Under the pieces are notes generated by a model, which worked only from the letters and a program-made list of their open reading frames with translations, was not told the origin of the DNA and ran no database searches. Of a DNA stretch of 9,277 nt, positions 1-6,309 are shown piece after piece (position 1 is the stretch's first letter; each line of letters starts with the position of its first letter). The DNA lies in assembly GCA_964387955.1 (NCBI GenBank), contig CAYLXX010000031.1, positions 1 through 9,277 on the forward strand. The letters are read 5' to 3'. The position numbers and the translations under genes are program-made. This stretch comes from CAYLXX01 sp964387955 (GTDB lineage Bacteria > Patescibacteriota > Microgenomatia > UBA1406 > GWC2-37-13).

Positions 1-22
1 CGTTTTGCTCATCTGTTTTCTA

Positions 23-28
23 TATAAT
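23..28 (+). promoter_or_regulatory. Putative -10 box of the wzm-wzt promoter
   Basis: A perfect TATAAT lies 16 bases before the wzm ATG. Transcription would start near base 35, leaving a leader of only about 10 bases with no Shine-Dalgarno sequence. The -35 box would fall at or beyond the left edge, so it cannot be judged. This is a sequence match only, and the AT-rich context makes chance matches likely. Confidence 0.45.
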
Positions 29-44
29 AGTCTATCAGTTACAG

Positions 45-848
45 ATGTTAAGACGCGTATATTCCAAAAAGAATCGTGCACTGTTAGCAGAGCTGGTTCG
101 GACGGACTTTAAACTTCGTTACCAGGGCTCTATGCTAGGCTATGCTTGGTCTTTATTACGGCCGCTCCTTCTTTTTCTAATCCTATATATCGTATTCGTT
201 AAATTCCTAAAACTTGGCAAAGGCATCCCTCACTACCCGGTGTACCTATTGCTTGGCATTGTCATATGGAACTTCTTTTCAGAAATGACAAGCCAAAGCC
301 TGACCTCTATCGTTGGGCGCGGCGATTTAATTCGTAAGATTAGAATTCCCCGCTGGATAATAGTCCTATCCAGCAGCATTTCAGCACTCATCAGCTTGGG
401 CCTTAATCTAATCGTTGTCGTGCTGTTCTTATTTATCAATCACGTTGATTTACTCAGAACCACATTGCTACTTCCGCTAATTTTGCTCGAGGTATATATA
501 TTTGCCGCCGGGCTATCACTATTTTTATCGGCGTTTTATGTAAAGTACCGAGATGTCAGCTATATCTGGGAGGTTATTATGCAAGCGGGTTTTTACATGA
601 CACCAATCCTCTATCCAATTGCTAGGATTACAAATGTAACTTTGCAGAAATTTATAATGTTAAATCCCATGTCACAATCAATCCAAGGGGCGCGTTGGTC
701 TGTGGTTGGGCATGATACGGTCACTACCAGCAAAGTTTTTGATGGCGGTCCGTTGATGTTCATCCCCTATCTTATAGTCGCGGTCGTTTTCATCTTTGGA
801 GTAGCGTTTTTCCGAAAACGTTCCAGATATTTTGCGGAGGACATCTAA
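45..848 (+). CDS. wzm: Polysaccharide ABC transporter, permease subunit (Wzm type, ABC-2 family)
   Basis: This is the membrane subunit of an ABC exporter that moves a lipid-linked polysaccharide across the cytoplasmic membrane, with Wzt supplying ATP hydrolysis. The 267 residues match the usual family length. Near the N-terminus is the family signature, a charged amphipathic stretch DFKLRYQGSMLGYAWSLLRP at residues 21-40, just before the first membrane span. About six hydrophobic segments can be seen, near residues 33-55, 63-82, 105-130, 140-163, 174-191 and 238-260. The reading frame is open to the left edge, but the ATG at 45 gives the N-terminus expected for the family, and a TATAAT box lies in the upstream bases. 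No Shine-Dalgarno precedes the start. The wzt gene follows with no intervening base, so the two are almost certainly co-transcribed and form one complex. The substrate is not evident from this subunit. Confidence 0.93.
   Translation: MLRRVYSKKNRALLAELVRTDFKLRYQGSMLGYAWSLLRPLLLFLILYIVFVKFLKLGKGIPHYPVYLLLGIVIWNFFSEMTSQSLTSIVGRGDLIRKIRIPRWIIVLSSSISALISLGLNLIVVVLFLFINHVDLLRTTLLLPLILLEVYIFAAGLSLFLSAFYVKYRDVSYIWEVIMQAGFYMTPILYPIARITNVTLQKFIMLNPMSQSIQGARWSVVGHDTVTTSKVFDGGPLMFIPYLIVAVVFIFGVAFFRKRSRYFAEDI
836..840 (+). promoter_or_regulatory. Ribosome binding site of wzt, inside the end of wzm
   Basis: GGAGG ends 8 bases before the ATG at 849 and lies within the last codons of wzm. It supports that ATG as the wzt start and gives wzt its own strong initiation signal, in contrast to wzm, which has none. 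Confidence 0.75.
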
Positions 849-2045
849 ATGGATAAGTTGGTGATAAAAATCGATGACGTCAGTAAAACTTTCAAATTGC
901 CGCACGAAAAACACAACTCCATTAAATCGCTCTTTGTAAACTTTTACCGCAGGAAACGGAGCTATGAGTTACAGGAAGCACTAAAAGATGCCTCTTTTGA
1001 GGTTAGAGAGGGTGAATTCTTTGGCATTGTCGGGCGGAACGGCAGCGGTAAGAGCACCTTGCTTAAGCTGATTGCAGGTATATATACACCAACCAAGGGT
1101 GAGGTAAAAGTAAATGGTAGCTTAACGCCGTTTATCGAACTTGGCGTTGGCTTCAACGTAGAACTTAGCGGCCGTGAAAATGTATACCTCAATGGTGCGC
1201 TACTTGGCTTCAATCGAAAACAGATGAATGCGATGTACAAGGACATAGTTGAGTTTGCCGAGTTAGAAAAGTTTATGGACCAAAAGCTAAAAAATTACTC
1301 CTCAGGTATGCAAGTCCGGCTGGCGTTCTCCATCGCCATAAGAGCAAAGAGCGATATTTTGCTCATTGATGAAGTGCTGGCTGTTGGCGACTCTGCCTTT
1401 CAAAAAAAATGCTACAGTATTTTTCAAAAATTAAGAAGAGATAAACAAACGGTTGTGTTTGTATCGCATAACATGAGTGACATAGAGAGATTTTGTGATA
1501 GGGTGCTCGTTGTAGATAAGGGGGAAGTGCTGGGAGTATACGACGCTCACACAGCCAAAGTTAAGTACGACAAGCTAAATCAATATAAGCCGCCGAGATC
1601 GGTAAGTGCACTTGAGGAAAGATTGGGCAGCGGTGCTGTAACGATAGAGAGGTTGAGGCTGTTATCAAACAACAAACCATTACTAACCTCAATGCAACCC
1701 CATGATTCATTGCAAATAGAACTTACGTTAAAACGTAATAAGGAGCTAGATAAACACGAAAAATACATGGAAGTAGGGATTGGTATTACTAACGAGGACG
1801 GTCTCAATATTTTCGGACCAAATACTAGAGGTAAAAAGGTGTCAGTTGATACGAAAAAAATAATTCTTAATATACATGACCTGCCACTTAATAAAGGGAG
1901 GTATTATGTAACCGCTGCATTATTCGACCAGGACCAAGTGGAAAATTACGATCTTTTAGATAGATTCACCGACTTTGAAATAGAGTCAGGCAGCACGCAT
2001 TACGGCGCAATCGACACCGTATACGAATGGGAAGTGCTTGCATAG
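849..2045 (+). CDS. wzt: Polysaccharide ABC transporter, ATP-binding subunit with Wzt_C-like C-terminal domain
   Basis: This is the cytoplasmic ATPase that powers glycan export through Wzm. The nucleotide-binding domain spans about residues 1-245. Walker A is GRNGSGKST at 62-70, the signature YSSGMQ at 150-155 is the form usual in this subfamily, Walker B ends in D174-E175, and the H-loop histidine is H207. At 398 residues it is about 150 longer than a bare ATPase. The extra part, roughly 255-398, is predominantly beta-like (for example the stretch with VGIGITNEDG) and resembles the Wzt_C domain. In studied systems, such as the E. coli O8/O9a transporters, that domain binds the terminated end of the polymer and sets substrate specificity. 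By inference, this exporter may carry a finished, end-modified chain. The gene ends in TAG directly against the stop of the opposite-strand gene. Confidence 0.95.
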   Translation: MDKLVIKIDDVSKTFKLPHEKHNSIKSLFVNFYRRKRSYELQEALKDASFEVREGEFFGIVGRNGSGKSTLLKLIAGIYTPTKGEVKVNGSLTPFIELGVGFNVELSGRENVYLNGALLGFNRKQMNAMYKDIVEFAELEKFMDQKLKNYSSGMQVRLAFSIAIRAKSDILLIDEVLAVGDSAFQKKCYSIFQKLRRDKQTVVFVSHNMSDIERFCDRVLVVDKGEVLGVYDAHTAKVKYDKLNQYKPPRSVSALEERLGSGAVTIERLRLLSNNKPLLTSMQPHDSLQIELTLKRNKELDKHEKYMEVGIGITNEDGLNIFGPNTRGKKVSVDTKKIILNIHDLPLNKGRYYVTAALFDQDQVENYDLLDRFTDFEIESGSTHYGAIDTVYEWEVLA

Positions 2046-2789
2046 CTACTCCTCTTTAATGACGGGGAAAACATGACGGGTCTTCTTATCGATTTTACCT
2101 AGTATTGTGACGGTCGAACCAAATGTAAGATTTGGGTATTTTTTGTTGAAAATATCCTTCATTCTGTAATAGTCCTCTCGCCCATCCATGTTTTTTGCAA
2201 TATTATTATGACGGCACTCTAGCCTCAATATACGCGTCTTAATTCCATGTTTAATTTTGGCGTTAACACTAAAATCTTCACAATATAAATCAAATGCGAA
2301 TGATTCATCAAAACGCAAAGAATACTTCTTTATTAACGAAGAGTGAATAATCATGCACTGAGCATCAAGGGTATCGACGGTAGTACCGGTTTTTTGCTTT
2401 TTACAAGATAAGATTCGGGATTCAGAACCGTCCCGGGATCTTTCACGGCAATACCCGCAATATATGTTTACAAGTTTTTTATAACGACGCTTAACAATAG
2501 TACCGATCGGACCATATATAGCATTACGATCAAGTTTTGGTAATTCTTGAGTTATATCTTGGAGTAACTCCCAATCGGAGTGACAGAATACAAACCAGGC
2601 AGCATTCTTGTGATCCCATGAGTCTAAAAATTGGTTATATCTCTTAGAGATATATCGGTTGTCTGTGGAGTTATCAAAACTAACACAGGCAATTTGGGGG
2701 TGTTGCCTGATGAACGGATTGTGAGTCACACATCGACTATATAAACCTCTATCCACGAATGCAGTTATAAAAATAATCTTTTCTGGCAT
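2046..2789 (-). CDS. GT2-like glycosyltransferase (resembles Pfam Glyco_tranf_2_5)
   Basis: This 247-residue protein has no signal peptide or membrane span and is probably a cytoplasmic sugar transferase. It reads as a compact GT-A fold. An N-terminal beta strand (IIFITAFVD) is followed by the DNSTDN and KRYNQFLD stretch, then by the acidic FCHSDWE at 68-74, which stands where the metal-binding DXD motif is expected. Next come TLDAQCMIIHSS at 140-151, RFDESF at 159-164, LYCEDF at 168-173 and a late histidine in CRHNN at 192-196. These features recall the PF13712 group, but donor and acceptor are unknown. The ATG is fixed by an in-frame stop just upstream (plus-strand 2796-2798), and GAGGA lies 10 bases before it. 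It is the only complete gene facing left, lying between the exporter pair and the downstream operon. A CGYC pair at 111-114 plus C129 is unusual, though probably family variation. Confidence 0.72.
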   Translation of the reverse strand: MPEKIIFITAFVDRGLYSRCVTHNPFIRQHPQIACVSFDNSTDNRYISKRYNQFLDSWDHKNAAWFVFCHSDWELLQDITQELPKLDRNAIYGPIGTIVKRRYKKLVNIYCGYCRERSRDGSESRILSCKKQKTGTTVDTLDAQCMIIHSSLIKKYSLRFDESFAFDLYCEDFSVNAKIKHGIKTRILRLECRHNNIAKNMDGREDYYRMKDIFNKKYPNLTFGSTVTILGKIDKKTRHVFPVIKEE

Positions 2790-2830
2790 TGTTTTTTATT
2801 CCTCAACCCATCGTCTTACCTGTTGGGATA

Positions 2831-2839
2831 ATAGTACCA
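2831..2839 (-). promoter_or_regulatory. Possible extended -10 for the minus-strand glycosyltransferase
   Basis: Read on the minus strand this is TGGTACTAT. It has TG one base before a hexamer matching TATAAT at four of six positions. Transcription would begin about 35 bases before the ATG, leaving room for the GAGGA site. No convincing -35 hexamer was found, so the call is weak. Confidence 0.25.
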
Positions 2840-2874
2840 AAATCAAAGCCTAAACCGTATTTGTAATTGATGAC

Positions 2875-2886
2875 TACCGGTATAAT
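2875..2886 (+). promoter_or_regulatory. Possible upstream -10 box overlapped by an 8-base palindrome
   Basis: The palindrome TACCGGTA (2875-2882) overlaps the first two bases of TATAAT (2881-2886). If this is the operon promoter, the leader would be about 83 bases and would contain the orphan Shine-Dalgarno at 2932. TTGTAA at 2861-2866 is the nearest -35-like sequence, but its 14-base spacing is too short for a good promoter. A palindrome on a -10 could be an operator, but 8 bases is short enough to be chance. Confidence 0.25.
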
Positions 2887-2950
2887 TTTAACGTCTGCAG
2901 TCGATCTCACCCCAGATGATATACTAGGATTAAGGAGGTCAAATAAAATT

Positions 2951-2956
2951 TATAAT
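2951..2956 (+). promoter_or_regulatory. Putative -10 box of the methyltransferase-glycosyltransferase operon
   Basis: A perfect TATAAT lies 19 bases before the ATG at 2976. Transcription would start around 2962-2963, just ahead of the ribosome site GGAG at 2967-2970. No good -35 is visible at the usual distance. The short leader resembles the arrangement at wzm. Confidence 0.4.
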
Positions 2957-2966
2957 CTTCTGAATT

Positions 2967-2970
2967 GGAG
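2967..2970 (+). promoter_or_regulatory. Ribosome binding site of the methyltransferase gene
   Basis: GGAG ends 5 bases before the ATG. An in-frame TGA at 2961-2963 lies just upstream and rules out any longer N-terminus, so this site together with the stop fixes the start at 2976. Confidence 0.65.
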
Positions 2971-2975
2971 CAACT

Positions 2976-3851
2976 ATGTCGAATTATTCCGGCGTAATAT
3001 ACACCGGGGACAAGAACACAACCTGGTTTAAGATATTCAATAATATCTCTGAAAAATCTCGCGTCCTAGACGTAGGGTGCAGCAGCGGTAATTTTGGCGG
3101 GGTATTAATTAAAAACAAGGGTTGTGAGGTTGTAGGTGTTGATTTAGACAAAGACGATGTCAAGCGCGCCAAAAAACTGTTAAACGAAGCTTTTGTGATA
3201 AACGTTGAAAGAGACGATCTTAGGAAGCTTGGCAAGTTCGACAGGATAATTTTTGCTGATGTGCTAGAACACCTAAATGACCCAGTAGCAATCCTCATGA
3301 AAGTGAAGAAATTACTGAGACCGGGAGGCCAAGTACTATTTTCGATTCCCAATATGGCTCATATGGGTACGAGACTTATGCTACTTGGGGGAGAATTTAG
3401 GAGTGGAGAGACGGGCCTATTGGATAAAACTCATCTTCATTTTTATGATGAGGTCGAGGTACGCAGAATATTCAGGGAGGCCGGCTACTCAATAAGCGCA
3501 ATCGATTGGACAGAATATTACATCCCGAGGCGTGAGTTAGTTTCGAGGCTGAAAACTCTTGGTCTCGAACCTACGGAGCAATTCCTGGATGACGCCAGAA
3601 AAATAAACGCGGTTGCTCTTCAGTATGTGGGGGCCGCATCTCCGGGTTTGGGCAAGCAAGAAAGCCAGCCATTGCCAAATACAAGCCCATGGATTAATAG
3701 AACTGATGAATACATTGCCGCATACGAACGTCGTGCTGACCAGAAAGTAGCTGCCTCACAGGCTAAATTGGACGCTATGCTACGATCAAAAAGCTGGAGG
3801 GTTACTAGACCATTGAGAAAAGTGGTCGAGAAAAAAAATAGACTTAAATGA
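2976..3851 (+). CDS. Class I SAM-dependent methyltransferase with a glycan-cluster C-terminal tail
   Basis: This 291-residue protein is predicted to transfer a methyl group from S-adenosylmethionine, probably to a sugar of the glycan built by the neighbouring enzymes; the acceptor is inferred from context only. The SAM-binding fold is clear: motif I VLDVGCSSG at 30-38, the acidic end of strand 2 at D56 in VVGVDLD, and ADVLEHL at 94-100. The run DKTHLHFYD and a later ALQYVGAA are typical of methyltransferases in polysaccharide clusters. The last 20-odd residues contain SKSWRVTRPLR (271-281), a tail that recurs at the C-termini of proteins in O-antigen-like clusters and whose role I do not know. 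It is the first gene of the plus-strand operon. Its TGA overlaps the next ATG by 4 bases. A run of eight A at 3831-3838 lies near its end. Confidence 0.85.
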   Translation: MSNYSGVIYTGDKNTTWFKIFNNISEKSRVLDVGCSSGNFGGVLIKNKGCEVVGVDLDKDDVKRAKKLLNEAFVINVERDDLRKLGKFDRIIFADVLEHLNDPVAILMKVKKLLRPGGQVLFSIPNMAHMGTRLMLLGGEFRSGETGLLDKTHLHFYDEVEVRRIFREAGYSISAIDWTEYYIPRRELVSRLKTLGLEPTEQFLDDARKINAVALQYVGAASPGLGKQESQPLPNTSPWINRTDEYIAAYERRADQKVAASQAKLDAMLRSKSWRVTRPLRKVVEKKNRLK

Positions 3852-6295
3852 ATCGTCGCCCGATAAAGGCCATGAGCTGGCTAAATAAGTTAAAGCGGGC
3901 TTCAAAAAGAAGTGAACCCGAGGATGAAGAGCCGAAGCTACGGTATAGGCTATTTGTAGACAGCCCGCGGAGTAAGATAGTATCGGATAGAAAGCTTCTT
4001 GTGAGGGGCTGGATCATTGCTAATAGCGGTAGTGTGCATTCCATGAGAATTAAAAATGGTGCGAAGTATCATAAATTGCCCTATGGCCTAGAGAGAAAAG
4101 ACGTGCTTCGTAAGACCAAGGGCTATGATAAAAGAAATTCGTTGTACTCCGGTTTCGAAACAATAATAAATTATGTTGAAGGCAACTTATCTATAGATGT
4201 TGATCTTGGGGACGGCTATGAGAAAATCTGGGAGTCGGAAATTGTGTATGCACCCGAAAAAACATTTGACCTATATTACAATCCGAACTTAGCAAACAAT
4301 GTAGCGGAGCATAGAGTTCTACTGGATAACAAGAAATCTTACTACTATGAGCCGGAGATTAAAAAAAGCTACTCAAGAAAAGCCAAAGATCCTAGGCTAG
4401 TTGCTTTCTACCTGCCTCAATTTCATCCAATAAAGGAGAATGACATAGCTTGGGGGAAGGGCTTTACTGAATGGGCTAATGTTACGGCAGGAGAACCTCG
4501 CTTTATAGGGCATCAACAACCTTTTCTGCCTGCTGACTTGGGTTTTTATGATCTTAGGATTGAAGAAAATATAGAGAATCAGATCAAAATGGCAAAAAAG
4601 CATGGTATTTATGCATTCTGCTTTTATTACTATTGGTTTGGCGGGGTAAAACTTTTAGAAAAACCACTAGATGTATTTTTGAATCACAAGGAATGGGATT
4701 TTAAATTCATGATTTGCTGGGCAAATGAGAACTGGACAAGACGCTGGGATGGGCACGAAAATGAAGTGATAATCGCTCAGAAATACCTTAAGTCTGATCC
4801 ACTCAAATTTATAAAGGATGTTGAGCATATACTGTTAGATCCGCGGTATATACGTCAAAATAATAAACCTCTGATTGCAATATATAGGGGGTTGGACTTA
4901 CAGCGGACGGCAAATTATGCGCAGGTATGGAGGGAGTATTTTAAAAAGAAACACAATCTGGGATTAGAGATTGTCACCATGTTTAATAGGGAGAGGACAG
5001 ATCCTCGCAGTCTTGGTTTTGACTCCGGAGTCGAGTTCGCGCCAATGACTGACAGAATCAAGAACGGGTACAATCGTGCAACGGAGAAGAGCCCCAAGTG
5101 GAAGAATAAATTATTAGACCCTATGTTCGATGGCTACATTGCAGATTATCGAGCGTTATTTTCAGACAGTGTCCTGAAAGAAAGTTTCGAGTTCCCGACA
5201 TATAAGTGCGTGACACCATCTTGGGATAACGAGGCTAGGAAAAAAGGCACGGATTCGCTCACCCTGTATGGCGCGAACCCGGATCTCTATGCTCTGTGGC
5301 TAGATTATGTTCTGGCGTCGGAGACAGCTCAGGCTAAATCCCCCTTAGTCTTTATAAACGCTTGGAATGAATGGGCTGAAGGAGCCGTACTAGAACCGAG
5401 CAATCATTTGGGCTACTCTGTTTTAAACAGGACCCGAGAAGTGCTTGCAAAGTACAGCGATAATAAAGCAAACCTAAATGCCTTCCCTCAATACTCAATA
5501 AAAAAGGGCAAAGCAACTAAGTTAGCGGTAATAGTCCATATATATCAAGAGAAAGATTGGTCGTACATTCAAGGTCGATTAAAAATACTCGAAGGGATAA
5601 ATCATGACCTATATGTCACAGTAACCGAAAAAGATCGCAAGATCCTTAATACGATATTGAGACAAAGTCCTAATTCTGTGGCACAGATTGTCCCCAACAG
5701 GGGTAGGGATATTCTGCCTTTTTTGCACGTGGCTCAAAGAATAAGGAATCTAAATTATCAATATATCCTCAAACTAGATACTAAAAGATTTGCAGGAGGC
5801 GGGGATGACCAGGAACAGTTCGAGGAAATCATTGATAAACTACTGCCCAGTAAAGACCATGTAACTGTGATTATGGCCAAACTAGGTCAAGGAGGCTCCC
5901 TAATTGGCCCGGCTGGGCATTACGTCTCGTTAAATAAATACATGGGCGACAACTCATCACAAATTACCGAGTATCTAGAGAGATTAATAGGAACAAAAGC
6001 TACAAAGGATATTTTAGACAATCAAGAAAAGTACGCTTTCTTTGCCGGGGCTATGTTTTGGGCGCGGTTCGATGCCATCGCACCATTGCTAGACCTACTA
6101 TTTACACCAGAAGATTTTGAAGCCGAGAGAGGGCAAGTTGATGGCACTCTAGCCCATAGTTTAGAAAGAATGCTAACACTGTTACCCATATCTCAGGGTC
6201 GAGAAATTTTTCAATCCTCGAATAGTGGTATTTCGAAGGTAACTCAGTCTATGATGAGTAAAGACTATAAATATACACAAATAAAGAAAGGCTAG
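3848..6295 (+). CDS. WbsX-type GH99-like / RgpF two-domain glycan assembly protein
   Basis: This 815-residue cytoplasmic protein has three parts. After a basic N-terminal helix, residues about 32-120 form a small beta-rich domain with VDSPR, VRGW and SGF landmarks, often found ahead of glycosyltransferase modules. Residues about 182-545 are a WbsX domain (GH99-like): AFYLPQFHP at 186-194, WGKGFTEW at 202-209, CWANENWTRRWDG at 290-302 and NAWNEWAEG at 504-512. Residues about 558-800 match rhamnan synthesis F (RgpF): VIVHIY at 561-566 and NRGRDILPFL at 617-626. The expected K-H-T-K motif reads KLDTKR at 642-647. RgpF acts in rhamnose-glucose polysaccharide synthesis in streptococci; the exact reaction of WbsX domains is poorly established. 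The start is limited to ATG 3848 or 3872 by an in-frame TAG at 3839. The first overlaps the methyltransferase stop as ATGA, which suggests coupled translation, since no good ribosome site is seen. Confidence 0.88.
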   Translation: MNRRPIKAMSWLNKLKRASKRSEPEDEEPKLRYRLFVDSPRSKIVSDRKLLVRGWIIANSGSVHSMRIKNGAKYHKLPYGLERKDVLRKTKGYDKRNSLYSGFETIINYVEGNLSIDVDLGDGYEKIWESEIVYAPEKTFDLYYNPNLANNVAEHRVLLDNKKSYYYEPEIKKSYSRKAKDPRLVAFYLPQFHPIKENDIAWGKGFTEWANVTAGEPRFIGHQQPFLPADLGFYDLRIEENIENQIKMAKKHGIYAFCFYYYWFGGVKLLEKPLDVFLNHKEWDFKFMICWANENWTRRWDGHENEVIIAQKYLKSDPLKFIKDVEHILLDPRYIRQNNKPLIAIYRGLDLQRTANYAQVWREYFKKKHNLGLEIVTMFNRERTDPRSLGFDSGVEFAPMTDRIKNGYNRATEKSPKWKNKLLDPMFDGYIADYRALFSDSVLKESFEFPTYKCVTPSWDNEARKKGTDSLTLYGANPDLYALWLDYVLASETAQAKSPLVFINAWNEWAEGAVLEPSNHLGYSVLNRTREVLAKYSDNKANLNAFPQYSIKKGKATKLAVIVHIYQEKDWSYIQGRLKILEGINHDLYVTVTEKDRKILNTILRQSPNSVAQIVPNRGRDILPFLHVAQRIRNLNYQYILKLDTKRFAGGGDDQEQFEEIIDKLLPSKDHVTVIMAKLGQGGSLIGPAGHYVSLNKYMGDNSSQITEYLERLIGTKATKDILDNQEKYAFFAGAMFWARFDAIAPLLDLLFTPEDFEAERGQVDGTLAHSLERMLTLLPISQGREIFQSSNSGISKVTQSMMSKDYKYTQIKKG

Positions 6296-6309
6296 AGCAA
6301 CGGTTAATT

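Larger units (their letters stand above)
2790..2975. promoter_or_regulatory. Divergent intergenic control region
   Basis: These 186 bases separate two divergent genes and are the only sizeable non-coding stretch. No open frame of note is present; an ATG at 2916 runs three codons to a stop. The region holds TATAAT at 2881-2886 and 2951-2956 on the plus strand, a possible extended -10 on the minus strand near 2831-2839, an 8-base palindrome TACCGGTA at 2875-2882, and a strong but unused Shine-Dalgarno at 2932-2939. No hairpin with a T-tract is seen. Confidence 0.7.

Noticed and set aside
962..1246. Minus-strand open frame of 94 codons
   Set aside because: It lies wholly within the conserved ATPase domain of wzt, has no recognisable domain, and is serine/proline-rich as antisense shadows usually are.
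2376..2396. CGG-TAGTA-CCG followed by a T-run, resembling a plus-strand terminator inside the minus-strand gene
   Set aside because: The stem is only 3 base pairs with a 5-base loop, too weak to call; the T-run corresponds to lysine codons of the minus-strand gene.
2170..2470. CxxC plus a third Cys in the minus-strand glycosyltransferase as a zinc site
   Set aside because: Only three cysteines are close together and the surrounding region is a variable loop in this family; better treated as sequence variation.
2984..3352. Minus-strand open frame of 122 codons
   Set aside because: It is antisense to the SAM-binding core of the methyltransferase, with low-complexity Ser/Thr/Leu composition and no motif.
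3828..3851. Possible programmed -1 frameshift at the A8 run (A AAA AAT) fusing the methyltransferase to the WbsX protein
   Set aside because: After a -1 slip the next codon is TAG at 3839-3841, so the frames cannot be joined that way. The ATGA overlap explains the arrangement.
3844..4044. Minus-strand open frame across the methyltransferase/WbsX junction
   Set aside because: It is antisense to the N-terminal part of the WbsX protein, with no ribosome site or family resemblance seen.
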